From: Cricetomys ansorgei
Lineage: Eukaryota; Chordata; Mammalia; Rodentia; Nesomyidae
Assembly (NCBI GenBank): GCA_026225945.1
Contig: JAMJFZ010004061.1
Span: 22,184,001 to 22,248,000 of the forward strand
Direction of reading: 5' to 3'
DNA: 64,000 bases
Positions within the stretch are counted from its first letter, which is position 1, and each line of letters starts with the position of its first letter. This document shows, piece by piece, positions 12,040 to 23,839 of this stretch. A model generated the notes under the pieces. It was not told the DNA's origin, did not search any database, and worked only from the letters and a program-made list of their open reading frames with translations. Both the position numbers and the translations under genes were made by a program.

Positions 12040-12110
12040 TCTCTCTCTCTAAATTTTCTCAAAGCCTCAGTTTCTTCATCTGTAAAGTTCAAGACAGGCT
12101 TAGCACATTA
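12040..12110 (+). mobile_element. MIR core fragment
   Basis: AAAGCCTCAGTTTCTTCATC followed by TGTAAAG is the conserved MIR core; the flanks are lost. Confidence 0.65.
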
Positions 12111-12154
12111 GAAATGTGACTTGGTCTAAAATATTGTGGGTGGAATATTATTTA

Positions 12155-12300
12155 CTGGAGCACTCCTTATCTGAAAACCCCAAATGCTCCAAATTATGGC
12201 CACCTAGTAAAGCTCAAAGCTTTTTTTTTTTTTTTTTTTTTTTTGAGTTTGGAACATTTTGAGACTGATCAGATTAGGGATAGTCACCTTGTTCTGGTGA
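12155..12300. mobile_element. Short Tigger/pogo-type DNA transposon remnant
   Basis: The left end CTCCTTATCTGAAAACCCCA and right end AGATTAGGGATAGTCACCTT are imperfect inverted versions of each other and match Tigger-family termini (CCCTTATCYGAAA and GGATTAGGGATACTCAACC types). Only about 140 bases remain, so the transposase body is gone. A 24-base T run (12221-12244) sits inside. Confidence 0.6.
12221..12244. repeat. Poly(T) run
   Basis: Twenty-four consecutive T bases inside the Tigger remnant. Confidence 0.95.
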
Positions 12301-12304
12301 TGTC

Positions 12305-13580
12305 ATTGTTATACCAGGAAAAAAAAATAGAGTTCTTGGGCTTTACCTTGTAATATAGATTTAGAATAGGACCAAGAGTTGCCTGGGTCTATGTGGGGAA
12401 CTACTTGGGATAAAAGGAGGGGATGTTTTGGGTGGTGGAACTCTGATATCTATCTTTACTGCAGTGCAGTGCTGATTTCATATCTCTATTTTTAAAAATG
12501 CAAAAAGAAACGAGTCAATTTTATTGACTGTAAGAAAATTCAGCTTTGCTCTACGCTAATTACAGTAAGAAAGCAGGGGCTGGTTGGTATGCCTTCAAAA
12601 GGTTTTTGACTAGCTCACTTTAATGAGAAAAAGCTTGGTCATTCCCATGAACATTCTAGATTTGAACAGTGTTATCAGATAGAGATTCATGAAGATCCTC
12701 ATTGTTACAGAAAAAGCATCTCCACCAAGGAGCAGGACCTAGCAATGGCTTTTGAACTGTCTCACTTTTTCAAGTCAGTTTCCCTAATTAATGTCTCCAA
12801 CATTCATATGCCTTGAACGTGTTGAAAAGAAGCATCTTTTTTTTTTTTTTTTTTTGCCTACTGCTGGTCTGTCATATTCCACCACTCAATCCATGGGCAG
12901 GGCAAACCCTTTAGTACCTCAGGAAAGTGACCACAAGGACAAAGTGGCTAGTTAGTTAGCACCACTGAGCAATGCTAGCATATATCAAGATAGGTACTGG
13001 GAGGGCTAACCCACCCTCCCTGTTCTCAACTGCTTCTGAGAAGCAGCCTTGTTCTTGAAGGTTTTTCCATATAATGACTCCACTGGAACCAACAAGAGAA
13101 GCAGCCCTCCATATTTCTCCTTAGCAAAAAGCGTCCCCTCCTATTTAGTTTGTTTTTTCCTTAACTGACCTCACTGTCCTATGTGTAGCAACAATCCCTC
13201 TGACCCAGTGTCTCCTCACAAAACCTTCACCAAGGTTGCCCCAGCCAGGTGTGTTTCTGCTTATTATTATTATAACTTAGGACGTAACTTCATTTGCATA
13301 GGGCTTTTCTCATGGCTTGCGAATAATCTCAGCGTAATGTGGATGAAGTTTATTACTAGCCCAAGAGGAAGTGATGCAGGGCTACCATGCTAAGACTTCC
13401 ATCTCATGAAGGAGCTCATCCCAGGTTGCTGATCAGCTAGTCAGGTTGCTGATCTCCTCTCACTTTTGAGACAGGCAGATAGCTTGGGGCCACTTCCTCT
13501 TTCTTTTTGTTCCTTACACAATCTGGCTGATTCAGGCAGATTGTCCAGAGTTTTCTTACATCTTTGCTTCTACTACTATT
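12305..13580. other. Unique non-coding sequence with a T19 run
   Basis: Nothing recognised other than a 19-base T run at 12837-12855. Confidence 0.5.
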
Positions 13581-13584
13581 AGTC

Positions 13585-13965
13585 CTTTTATCCTTTTATC
13601 CCGGCACCATGCATTTCCATTCTCTTCTTCCTGTCCAGCTCATCGGTGACACTGCTGTCTCCCAGCATTCCTGGGCAAAAGACCTCATGCCTTGTTTTCC
13701 TTCATTCCTTCTTCCACCTCTGCCTTCTCTTAATTCACCAGCTGACTCAGCTTTTAACTCCCGTCCCCCTCTTTCACAGACTAGGTCATCACTAACCTAG
13801 ACTATTGTACCTCCTGTAATCATTTGTCTCAAGTGTTTCCTTCTCCTTAGTGGACCTCACAGAGATATCTTCCTAGAATACTGAATGTATTATCTTTCCT
13901 TTCAGAACCTTTCTAATCTCCCAGAAAAGATATATACTGCTATGCTACCCAGCCATTTAGAATTT
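13585..13965 (+). mobile_element. LINE2 (L2) fragment
   Basis: Pyrimidine-rich sense L2 sequence. The order of blocks follows L2: AGACTAGGTCATCACTAACC and TAGACTATTGTACCTCCTGT (consensus 'cctggattactgcaatagcctcct'), then TTCAGAACCTTTCTAATCTC and a CTACCCAGCC end. No open reverse-transcriptase frame remains. Confidence 0.65.
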
Positions 13966-13979
13966 GTTGGTCTTTATTA

Positions 13980-14170
13980 TTTTTTAAAATAAATTTATTA
14001 TTGTTGTGGGAGGGAGAGACATATGTTCCACTGTGCATGTGTGGATGTCAGAAGCCAGCTTTGTGGAGTTGGTTCTCTCCTCTACTTTTGTGTGGATTTT
14101 GGGGGATTGAACTCAGGTTGTCAGACTTGTACTCCAAGAGCCTTAACCCTCTGAACCACCTCACTAGCCC
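13980..14170 (-). mobile_element. RSINE1 (B4-related) SINE
   Basis: Antisense copy. Tail-side T/A-rich start, then GTGGAGTTGGTTCTCTCC and GGGATTGAACTCAGGTTGTC, ending in CTGAACCACCTCACTAGCCC, the complement of the tRNA-like head. Confidence 0.8.
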
Positions 14171-14264
14171 TGGTCTTTTTTCTTCCTACAAACATCATTT
14201 TGTCTTACTGAGGGTTTACAATGTATAGGGCTTCATATGGGGAAGTCTTAGTCTTGATAAAACC

Positions 14265-14385
14265 CCATCGATTCAGTGAGTCTCCTTATAGTCTTGATTG
14301 TTCTAAATAGGTAGTTAAGCTTAAGAAACTTGATCAGGGTTATATTTCTAGTCAAATGGCAGAACACAGATTTGAACCTAATTTA
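14265..14385 (-). mobile_element. MIR fragment
   Basis: Antisense MIR core blocks: GAAACTTGATCAGGGTTATA, then GTCAAATGGCAGAACACAGA with TTTGAACCTA (consensus 'ttgcccaaggtcacacagc..gagccgggattcgaaccca'). Confidence 0.5.
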
Positions 14386-14389
14386 GTAG

Positions 14390-16065
14390 AATCCAAAGCC
14401 AGTATGTTTCTTGGTAGCCTGCATCACTTCTAGGAAAATTTCTTTCCCCACCTGTATCATCACCCCTATAAATGAATGCCACTCTTTCTTCATGGAATTT
14501 GTGCTTATGTTTCCAGAATGTGTCCATGAATGAGAGTGAGATGCCAGTACCATATGTGGACAAGTGATGCACATGTCAAATTCTGTCCCAAGTCACTCAA
14601 TATGTCTCACATTTAAGTAGTTTATATTAGTGACGCCAAATTCAGACATACTGAAAACCCTCATACATTGCATCTAGCATTCACAATGAATGAACTTGTG
14701 AAAAGACAGTTGTAGGTGGGGTGAAAAAATTGGACAAAGAGAGTATTGCAGGGCTTAGAGAACTTATTAGATATAATTCAGTCATCTTAGGCATCAGAAT
14801 TTACTTTATTCTTATCTATTAGATAAGGCCTCCCAGATCACCAGAAAGGCTCTGAGGTAGACAGGTGGACTTAAAACTAAATGCTATCCTCCCAACCCTA
14901 CCTTTGGAACACTAAGAAAGGGAGCTACTGTGAAAGTGCCCTATGGTAAAAGGCGATTTAAAAACAAGGTGGGTTTGACAATCTCCTGGGAGCAAAAAGG
15001 AGAATTCTCTGCTTCACAGCCCTTCCAGATGGCCTTTGTTATTCAAGATGATATACTACAGTTTGCTCACATGCTAAACTTTGTGCTAAGAAAAATCTCC
15101 TGCTAGAGCCCTTGGGACCTGTAGAGGGCAAAACTGTCTTGAAGTGATATTCATCCATTTCTGACCACAGATCAGCACTTAGAACGTAACTGCTTATGTG
15201 GTATAGAACAAGGGAAAAATGAAAGATGGTTTCCTGTTGATGGGGAAATGTTGAGGACTGTGCTGGTTCTTGGGAAGGAATGCTGCACCATTGAGAAAAA
15301 AAATATAACCTCCAAAAAAGAAACATAGAAGAGAATGGCCAGGGGGTGGAGAGAGGGAGGCTTAGTGGCTAAGCCAAGTCCTAACAGGAATAATTTTCAA
15401 TGTGAACTTGTGGAAGTTCAGAGTGCTGGGCTTAGTAACTGATGAGTGGTACTGGCATAGAACCAACACATCTGCAGATGCTGCTTTAACACAGGGTCAC
15501 AACCTCAGGTGCCCACAGGGACTAATTAGGCAGTGCTAGTGAGTGACTACAAGAGAGCATTAAGTAAAAGGACAGCTCCAGCATATGGTACCTACAAGTG
15601 ATGTTGGCTTGGATGTGAACGATGATGGAGGTGCTATCTATGGAGGTGGCTGCTTCGCTAATCTCTCATACTTCTCAGGGCTTCCAAATTGTTTACTTTT
15701 TATCCCCTGAATTTTAAAAAGTTAACTTTCTTTCGAATCTTTATATTCCACAAATATATGCAAAATCTTTCAAAAATGGAAGGAGTGCATAAAGCCCAGC
15801 AAAACACGATGTCCTCTTGTTCTCCATCTTCTTGAAGGACAAAAGGGTATCTATCACTTACTTTGTGGACTGTCAGCTCATCTTCCCTTCTTATTTATAA
15901 TTACTATTAGGACTTTTGTGTTTATTGTTTTTACACATTTGCCTTCTCGATACATTGTTTCCTCCTGCATGTTTTTACTTTGTGTCAAGAATAACTACTT
16001 ACATATTTCTTGAGAAACTATCATGTTTCCCCTCTACCTTACACTCCTGAGATTCATACATAGTC
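14390..16065. other. Unique non-coding sequence
   Basis: No repeat, RNA or gene recognised. Two overlapping minus-strand frames at 14378-14574 and one at 15039-15326 have no similarity I recognise. Confidence 0.5.
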
Positions 16066-16069
16066 CTCA

Positions 16070-17070
16070 GATAGTTGTAATTTATTCTGTTTTCCTTGTG
16101 TCACCATATGCTACAATTTATTTTTGTATTGCTCCATCAGACATCTGGTTCTGGGCTTTTGTTTCTATAAATAGTTCATCCATTTACACTTTGGGGCATG
16201 GCTCCTGGTGCACATATGCAGAACTCTCTTGCAGACCTATAATGGACTTTGTAGTCCTGGGACAAATCTAGTTGCAGCATATAAGAACATACCACACAGC
16301 TTCCAGAGTGATTACTTAATGGGTTTGACTTTCCCTCCAGCAATGTAGAAAGTTCCAATCACTCCACTTTGGTGCTGACGTTTAGTATAGTTAAGTATGA
16401 AATCAAAGAGGATGCTATTGTCTTCTATAATTGCATTTCCTTGATTAGCTAGGGAGTCAAGCCTCATTTTACTTGTAAGCCATGTGAGGTTTTCTTCAGT
16501 GAAATTTCCAGGCTTTTAAAATTTTTTTTACTTCCAGTTTTCTAGGTGTGATTTATAAAATACACATAGTGAAAAAATAGTAGTTCTATGCATTTATGAA
16601 TGTTTTCCCTTTGTGGTTTATCTGTTCATTCTATACTTAGCATAATCTAAGAATGTCTGTGTAACTTTCCAGGTTTAATGTAGACAAGTAGACTTGTGCC
16701 TTTTGTAGCTTACTGGGGCTCTGGTCCAAACAGTTGGCTATGACTTTCTATATTGTCTTAAAAAGTTAAACTCTGCTTTTTCTCTAAGTCTGTAACTTGT
16801 CATGACAGCATTGTATGTGGAAAAACATCTGAAGTGCTATTCCAGTGACATTTTCATAGCCCATTCCTTTCTTTTGGGGATTTCCAGTCTCATTCATTAT
16901 TTTATTGTCCATTCTTGTAAAGTACTTATGTTATGGCCATTTACCTGTGAATGGTTCTAGTGTTCCTTACACTTGATCAGCCAAATCTTGCTACCCGTAG
17001 CTTATATAAAAATCCTTAACTATTCTTGGTTTTTCATACAGCCTTAGATGTAAATTACACAAGGAAACAC
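16070..17070 (-). mobile_element. Ancient L1M fragment
   Basis: Antisense, 3'-side L1M sequence in order: CATCAGACATCTGGTTCTGG, TTTGGGGCATGGCTCCTGGT, CCACACAGCTTCCAGAGTGA, TTTCCCTCCAGCAATGTAGA, TAATTGCATTTCCTTGATTA. These correspond to the mammal-wide L1M block usually read as 'cccaccagcagtgta..gagttcca'. Similarity beyond about 16.6 kb is weak, so the right limit is uncertain. Confidence 0.6.
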
Positions 17071-17084
17071 GAACTGATTTTGTA

Positions 17085-17275
17085 ATCATTTATTTAATTT
17101 ATTATTGCATGTAAGTATAGGCACACATGTACATGCATGTACCAGGGTGTACCTAAGGAGGTCAGATGACAACTTCCTAGTGTCAGTTCTTTCCTTCCAT
17201 CATGTGGATCCATCTAACTCTGGTCAGGACTGGTGGCAGGTGCCTTTACCAACTGAGCCATCTCACTAGGGCTTT
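17085..17275 (-). mobile_element. RSINE1/B4-type SINE
   Basis: T/A-rich tail side with CATGTACATGCATGTACC, the block GAGGTCAGATGACAACTTCC, and the antisense head ACCAACTGAGCCATCTCACT. Confidence 0.75.
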
Positions 17276-17378
17276 GCTGGGATTTGTGTCCAATAAACTA
17301 TCATTGTGTCTGTCTAGCTATGTTTTCTTGGATGCATTTCAGTAATTTAACATTTTCCCACATGAATTTATTTATTTA

Positions 17379-17445
17379 TCAAGACAGGGTTTCTCTGCTG
17401 TAACTCTGTAGACCAGGTTGGACTTGAACTCACAGAGATCTGCAA
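17379..17445 (-). mobile_element. B1 SINE, truncated
   Basis: AAGACAGGGTTTCTCTGCTG, then GTAGACCAGGTTGGACTTGA and CTCACAGAGATCTGC: the antisense 3' half of B1 with an internal deletion of about 20 bases. Confidence 0.8.
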
Positions 17446-18132
17446 AGGCTTAAGTTTTACCTCTTTTTTTTTTTAAATCTCCCTATATTTCTAGCTTTGT
17501 CTTCTTTCCCCTTGAACTGTAGAACCAGAGGTTTGTTTTAGGATTCAAAGAGCCAAATTTTCCCCAACTGTTTTCTCTTTATTTTCAGTTCCTAAAATCC
17601 TCCTTGTCTTGTTTCACATGAGTTAGAATAATTCACCAGTTGTCCTTCTAACATGAACCACTTCTTAAATCCTCACTTTTCTAATATATATGAATTCATG
17701 TGCATGTTGACAACAATCCCAAAGAATACTTATAATATAGCAATGACATTTTAAAAACTGCAATGTGATCACTCCTGTGGCCTCTAAATTTTATCAAAAG
17801 CTTCTCTTATTTCTTAATTTCTAAAAAAAATGAGATCTCCCAGAATAGACTTTTAGATATGCCTACTATATTTTCATTATTGATTCTGAACTTTTGAACA
17901 TTGTCTTTGAACTGACAATTCTATAACATAAACTGTTTTCTGTATGAAATCAATTCTTTAAAAGTTGAAATGAAACTGTCTTCTTTGGGTCTGATAATAT
18001 CAAGTTTTACAAACCTCCCATGACCCTTTGTACTTCAGGTGTTAGTACCATGTTCTTTATCTCTTAATAAGTTTATTTAATTGCTTGGGGTTTTTTTTGA
18101 GCCATGTTTGTGCTATTTGATTAATTAATTAA

Positions 18133-18274
18133 TTTTGAGACAGGGGTCTCAATATGTAGCTTTGGCTGGCCTGGAAACTTACAATATAGAACAGACCAGC
18201 GTCAAAATCTCAGAGATCCACCTGCCACTGCTTTCCAAGTACTGGGTCAAAGGCATGTGCTACCATACCTGGCC
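18133..18274 (-). mobile_element. B1 SINE
   Basis: Nearly full antisense B1: TTTTGAGACAGGGGTCTCAA, TAGCTTTGGCTGGCCTGGAA, CAGAGATCCACCTGCCACTG, ACTGGGTCAAAGGCATGTGC and TACCATACCTGGCC. The TTAATTAATTAATT run before it may be part of the tail and target site. Confidence 0.85.
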
Positions 18275-18554
18275 CTGATTTATTAATTTTTAAAAGAGGT
18301 ATATTATTAGATACTTACCAACTTTCAGTTGTTCATCTTCCTGTCATCAGTATGTAATGAGTCTTTTGATTTTACTTTTGTGCCCCTCCATGTTAAAATT
18401 CATGCGTCCATTAGTATAGTTGTTCTGACTCTGGATCTTATATTGTTTTCCTGGAGATTTCCTTATGCTTTCAAATATGAGTCATGGTATGCAGTTATAC
18501 TTCCGATGTGTGCTTTATGTAATGAATTACTATTTATTCCACATGGCTTTTATT

Positions 18555-18866
18555 TGTATGTATGTGTGGTTTGTGTGAGTGCACACACTAGTATGTGCTC
18601 ACAAAGAGGACAGAGGTTGATATCAGGTGGCTTCCTCTATTACTCTCCACTTTATGTGTTGAAACAAGGTCTCTTGCTGAACCTAGAGCTTATATATTTA
18701 ACTAGACTAGACCTCCAGGGTCTTCCTGTCTTCATCTCCCAGCCGCAGGATTAGAGGTGTGTACATCCCTATGCTCAGCTTTTTCTGTGGGTGGCAGGGA
18801 ACTGAACTTAGGTCCTCATGTTTGCTCAATAAGTACTTTATTTACAGAGCCATCTCGTCAGCCCCC
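18555..18866 (-). mobile_element. B4 SINE
   Basis: Antisense B4 (ID-B1 fusion), about 310 bases: GT-rich tail side with GAGTGCACACACTAGT, B1-like middle GTCTCTTGCTGAACCTAGAG and CTTCATCTCCCAGCCGCAGG, then the ID/tRNA-like head GAGCCATCTCGTCAGCCCCC. Confidence 0.85.
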
Positions 18867-18867
18867 T

Positions 18868-19345
18868 CAGATGACTTTCAGTAAAAGCTGCATAGAGTGA
18901 AATGCACAGATCTTAATTATCCACGTTAGTGTATTTAGAAAACTGTTCTCTCATGAAATCACCCCCCACCAGACATCACGGAAGTTCCTCCTATCTCTCC
19001 ACCAAGGCAAATGCCCCCCAATCTCCATCACCATAGATTATATTTTCTTGTTTTCAAACCTCATATAACAAAAGTCACAATTTTCAGACTTTTCTGACTT
19101 TTGAAATGTTCACTGTTGCTTCTTGTGGTTGTATTCATCAGCCATTCATTCTTCCTATTGCTTAGTAATGGTTGACGGCTTGAATGGACCATGATTTGTT
19201 TATCCAATCTATGTTTATTAGACATCTGGCTGTTTTTAGCATGTGACTATTTTGTACAAAGTATTATGAACATTTTTATGTAAGTAGTTTTGAGGAGAAG
19301 TTTTCCTTTCCCTTGAATAAGCACGCACAAGTCACTAGATTCTAA
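18868..19345 (-). mobile_element. Ancient L1M fragment (second copy)
   Basis: Antisense L1M: GCTTAGTAATGGTTGACGGC, then GACCATGATTTGTTTATCC, TTAGACATCTGGCTGTTTTT and GTATTATGAACATTTTTATG, the classic 'cacagtttgtttatcc..gacatctgggttgtttcc..gctatgaacatt' order. It represents partly the same L1 region as 16.1-16.2 kb. Confidence 0.65.
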
Positions 19346-19350
19346 GACAG

Positions 19351-19888
19351 GTGTCTTTAATAAGCCTGGTACAGTAGCATCAAAGATGGTCACTAGTGAT
19401 CCTTGCCACCTGGTACTCATGCCCATAAGTAATTTTCTCCCTCCAATATAGGACTGTATATAAATAGGATAGGGCAGCAGTGTCGCTCATCTAATTAGGA
19501 TGCAAAGACTGGTCTTGTGTTTCTATTCCTATTTCTCATGTTGTGGTAACTTGGCATACTACCTGTCATATGAATGGCTTCTTATGGAGAAACTCATAAA
19601 AGCAATGGAGACCCTTTGCCCACCAGGAGCTAATGTTCTTAGGCCAATAGGCTGCAGGGCATGGGATCTTGCTATAGCCATGATGTTCTTGGAATTAAAT
19701 TTTCCTCTGGTCATGCATTTGATGGCATGACAGCTCTGGCCAACAGTTCAACTGCAGCCTCATAGAAGATCTGAAGCAGAGACCTCAGCTAAGCTGCAGC
19801 TTCACTGTGACTCACAGGAGCTGAGACGATAAATGTTTTGAATGGACAAGTTTGGGGACCAGGTGCTATCTGATACAGATAGTTGAAT
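19351..19888 (+). mobile_element. MLT1-class MaLR LTR
   Basis: About 540 bases in plus orientation. 3' half blocks in order: CAGCTCTGGCCAACAGTTCA, CTGCAGCCTCATAGAAGATC, TCAGCTAAGCTGCAGCTTCA and GAGACGATAAATGTTTTG, matching MLT1 ('gactgcaacctcatgagagac..agctaagccgctcc..gagataataaatgtttg'). AATAAA has decayed to GATAAA. A solo LTR; no internal sequence recognised. Confidence 0.75.
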
Positions 19889-19940
19889 GATTGGCAGTGA
19901 TGCTGACTACCATTTAGTGACTATTTCATGGTATTTTCTG

Positions 19941-20110
19941 GACTGCTTGAGATGGCTCAGTTGGGAAAACAGCTTTTTGCACAACCCCAATGACCCGAGT
20001 TCACTCTACAGTGGGAGGAAAAAACCAATACCCAAGAAGTTCTCCCACTTTCACTCCCACTCTCACACTTTCAGGTGCCATGGAATGTGTCGACCCGCAC
20101 TCACACAATT
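19941..20110 (+). mobile_element. RSINE1 SINE
   Basis: Head CTTGAGATGGCTCAGTTGGG, B-box region AATGACCCGAGTTCACTC, body GAAGTTCTCCCACTTTC and a tail ending in CACTCACACAATT. Confidence 0.75.
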
Positions 20111-20144
20111 ATAACGAGGAACATTTTCTGAATGACACTATCTT

Positions 20145-20206
20145 ATTACTCTCAGTTCTCATGTCTGCATGGCAAGTGCTTTACTGACTGAGTCATCCTC
20201 CCCAGT
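20145..20206 (-). mobile_element. Head fragment of a tRNA-derived rodent SINE
   Basis: GGCAAGTGCTTTACTGACTG followed by AGTCATCCTCCCCAGTC is the antisense tRNA-like head of a B4- or B3-type element; the body is missing. Confidence 0.45.
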
Positions 20207-20214
20207 CTCTATAC

Positions 20215-20770
20215 ATGGATTTAACTTTACTTACTCTAACTGAATGGTTGCAAACTCTAAATTTATGTTTCTGTGGCTATCCTCACTGCTGGACAATACT
20301 GGGCAGATATGTATTTGAAAATTGTTTTTGGTTCATTTCCAATTGTATTCTCTCATTCCAACTAGACATTCTCATTTGGGCATGTCTATTATCCTGTCTC
20401 TGCTTTCTGAATAATTCTTCAATATATTTTCATATTGATTTATCTTTATCCATTTCTCCTCCTATCCACTGGGGTTTTGCTTTGTGTGGTTATATTTCTA
20501 TTCATAGACATTTTTGTTGAGTTCACTTTCTAATCTATTAGCCACTTTAAATATTCCTTTACCTTATACCATTTTGTTTCATTCTTTTATGCATGGCAGG
20601 AATATCTATTTTATCTTTTTTCTCCACTTACTGCCATATCTGGTCTCTGTGGCAGTGAATTCTATGCTTTCTCTCTTGTTCATGGGGCCTTGTTTCTGAA
20701 TGTCTTGTCCTCCTTTGACTACGAGTTTATAGTTCTTAGGTTTTTATCTGAAGACATTTTTTGAAGCCTG
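20215..20770 (-). mobile_element. Possible L1M 3'-end sequence
   Basis: T-rich sequence with CTAATCTATTAGCCACTTTA and CTTGTTTCTGAATGTCTTG resembles antisense L1M 3' ends. The similarity is weak; it could be diverged unique sequence. Confidence 0.3.
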
Positions 20771-20779
20771 CATTTAAGA

Positions 20780-22100
20780 AAATTTCCTGTAGAATGTATG
20801 ATCACTTGATTCAAAAAAGAACTGATTCCTTTGCTTGAGATTTTAGGGTAGTGTGGGGCATATGAACTCAAGTTACAAACTAGAGCAAAGACTGATTTAA
20901 AGTTAATAACTCATGCTGAAGTTTGAGGCAGGTGATTCCTCTTGTAGTCATTTGGGTTGGAGGATCAGAGGGTCTGGGAGAGATGAGTTCAATTCTGTCC
21001 TTACACTGTGGATTTGGTGTTTGGGGATCTGAGTCTCACTTGTATTCTCTTGTCTTCAACATACTCCTTCAATGGGCTTGAGATGTGTATTGTTCCCATG
21101 ACAAGTTAGGCCAAGAAAACAACGACATATTTCTTACAGTTGAGCAAAAGCTATAAAGCTGGCCTTAATGCTCAGACTCTCTGAGTTTCCATTTTTCTTT
21201 AGTTCTTGAACTAGTCAGCTTATATAAACTATCACTGGTGCTTTAATACCAGGCTTTTGAACTTTTAAAAGAAGTTATAATTTGGTCTCTTATTCTAAAT
21301 CATGTCATCTTTAAAGGTAGGATTATTATTATTTTTATGATATATCAACTTTCTGAGAATGCTATCTAACCTAAGATTTGCCAATGTGCTAGAAAACTCT
21401 TTAGGAGTTTATTAATTAGGGACCAAGTAGAGAATGAGAGCCTCTAAGTGTAGAGCTCCATATGCTTATTATAGGAATTTAACTGTTCATGGTTGGTGGA
21501 GTCGATTCAACAGTCTTGCAAGACTTGGTACCAGACGCTGGAGCCTAGTGTTAGCACGGCAAAGCAGGAGAAAGTTGGATTGGATTTTTACCCATAAGAA
21601 TCTCTTATATTCCCAAGTCTCTGCTTCACTGGTATAAAAGTAGTGCCTTTCATTATTTGTACACCTGAACCAAGAGTTGGAGAAGCTGAACGAAGGTACT
21701 AAGGGAGTCAGGGGAGCTTAAGTCTGGGATGCACTCCATGCTAACAAAGTGAGCTACCAAGTGATTCCCAGCAGTTCCTGGTGGTTGGCACCAACCTTCC
21801 AGGGGAAGTAGTGTTTATTTGTCTAACTTTATCAACCAGACTAATTCAGGGAAGGAATTATAGGAACTGCAATTCCAGCTTAAAACGCTGAAATGTAAGT
21901 CTAGCCAGCATGTTACCCCTGTTGTAAATGCCTGCTTTATATTGAATACATAGTGTTCAGCAGAAATAATTTCAATCTGCATGACAGAAATTCAATGAAA
22001 TAAAAGAAGCACCTGAGAACAGTAAGAAGAAATAAGGCTTTCCTAATTCGATAGATTCTGCTTTAGTCAAGCAAGTTACTCTGAAATATTAGACTTTACA
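20780..22100. other. Unique non-coding sequence
   Basis: No gene or recognised repeat. The 67-codon frame at 21434-21637 has no known counterpart. Confidence 0.5.
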
Positions 22101-22104
22101 ATAT

Positions 22105-22273
22105 TTTTTTTACTTTAAGTGTGTGTGTGTGTGAGTGTGTGATCCAGATGCATCATATCCTCCTGGGACTGGAGTAGCAGGTAATTGTGAGGTACATGAC
22201 TTTAGTGCTAGAAACTGAACTCAGTTCCCCTGCAAGAGCAGTTCATGATCTTAATACTGAGCCGTCACGCCAC
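22105..22273 (-). mobile_element. B3-type SINE
   Basis: Tail side begins with a GT run (22120-22140), then CTCCTGGGACTGGAGTAGCA, GAAACTGAACTCAGTTCCCC and the antisense head TTAATACTGAGCCGTCACGC. Confidence 0.75.
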
Positions 22274-22279
22274 GATCTC

Positions 22280-22715
22280 AAAACCTCCTTATGTGCAGTA
22301 GTTTCTAATTCTACAAACGAAGCTTCTGAGTTTGTAGATATGCCTTTAAATCCCAAGTCAAAAAGATATGCGCAGAACAGTGTTTGTCTCTACTCTGAAA
22401 GTCTAAGAATTGCATTGAATAGTTTCAGCTGAAGACATTTTCTCTCAGAAAAGCAGCAATGTTTTGTCACCTAGAGAAAAACCATCGTGATATTTGCTTT
22501 GATGAAAGACAATCCTGGCCAGCACAGAAAACCATTTTGGATCACCCCTTCTATCCAAGTGTATAGCTTATGGACAAGTTAACACACATTTATTAAACCT
22601 AGTCTATAAGTGAAATAGAATGGTAGTCTATATCCTAGATTGGGAGCTGCTGACTTGGTTCTGAATGTCCTTAGGAACTGGCTCATCATTTGATTAAAAG
22701 ACAATATTTGCTGTT
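22280..22715. other. Unique non-coding sequence
   Basis: Nothing recognised. Confidence 0.5.
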
Positions 22716-22721
22716 CATGTT

Positions 22722-22804
22722 TGTATTTTCTGGTGCAGAGGATTGAGCCCAGGTCCATGCACATACTAGGTAAGTGCTTTACCCCTGACTTTCATTCCTA
22801 GCTT
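22722..22804 (-). mobile_element. ID-like SINE remnant
   Basis: GAGGATTGAGCCCAGGTCCA then TACTAGGTAAGTGCTTTACC and CTTTCATTCCTAGCTT: antisense of the BC1/tRNA-Ala-derived ID sequence, old and diverged. Confidence 0.65.
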
Positions 22805-22809
22805 GATCT

Positions 22810-23450
22810 TCAGACCTTTGAATTCCTAGTATAAGGCAGAATGCCAAGGCTGAAGCTGTACACAAGGTGAACTTATTTTTTGAGCTGAGCAGTTAACTTG
22901 TTCAAGATGAGCTGTAGAAAATATTTCCTTGTTTATGGGGTAAACAGTCTTAGATAGAGATACACTGGCCATTGTAAGGGCCCATAAGTATGCATGAGTT
23001 TGGGTGGTAGGAAGTGTTGGTATATTGGGAAGGCTCACATTTGAAGTTTTAAAGATGAGAAAGAATCTCATAAAGGATTAGATGTCTAATATTTTTGGAG
23101 AAGATAATATCCAGGTTAAAAAATATCTAAAGAAAGTAGATAGGTCATGCTGCATTACTGAGAGGTAGGAGGTAAGTGAAGACTGGCTTTGACGAATATA
23201 ATGAGACAACCAAGGAGATTATATAAATGAATTGGTAATATAATTATGTTATGTATATGTATATATTAATGTATGAAATATATATCTTTATGATATTTAT
23301 AATTAATTTGGATCTTCCTATACACACACACATATGGGATAGAGAGGGAGAAAGCAAGAGCTAATACATGGAAATTGAGTTAAAATAAGGAATTTGTATG
23401 GATAATGGTAAAGAAACTGAGCAACATGAGCCCATCTACATGTTGTAGTG
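22810..23450. other. Non-coding, partly AT-simple
   Basis: Unique sequence, with an AT-rich part at about 23220-23335 ending in a short CA run. No gene seen. Confidence 0.5.
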
Positions 23451-23454
23451 ATTA

Positions 23455-23830
23455 CTCTGGTTAAACTTATGTGTCTACTTGACTGGACTTTGGGTTACCC
23501 AGATACTGGGCCAGACATTACTCAGAGTATCTGCAAGTGCATTTCTGAATGAGATATAATTCTGAGTATGTGGAGTAATATGAAGAAATTATTTTTTAAT
23601 GCAGATAGCATTTATCCAATCTATTGAAGATCCAGATAGAATTAAATAAAGAAGACATAGAGCAGGCTTTGACCTACCTACCTACCCAAGATGACAGCAT
23701 TCAATTCAGCCCTTAGACTGAAGCTATCATGTCTAACTCCTAGTGTTTGAGCCTTTAGATTAAGACCAGAATGACACAACTGGCTGTCCCAAGTTTCTTC
23801 TGCAGACAGAAGTGGTATATTGTTCATGTC
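23455..23830 (+). mobile_element. Old interspersed repeat (LTR-like, family not named)
   Basis: Opens with GTGTCTACTTGACTGGACTT and TACCCAGATACTGGGCCAGA, then TTCTGAATGAGATATAATTC, then CTTAGACTGAAGCTATCATG and TTAAGACCAGAATGACACAA. The order follows a common eutherian repeat that starts 'tgtcaacttgactgggc'. A related copy is at 40.95-41.26 kb. I cannot name the family with confidence. Confidence 0.45.
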
Positions 23831-23839
23831 TTTTCACTG

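Noticed and set aside
18329..18754. 141-codon hydrophobic frame
   Set aside because: More than a third lies in an antisense B4 SINE and the rest is T-rich sequence, which gives Phe/Leu-rich chance peptides.
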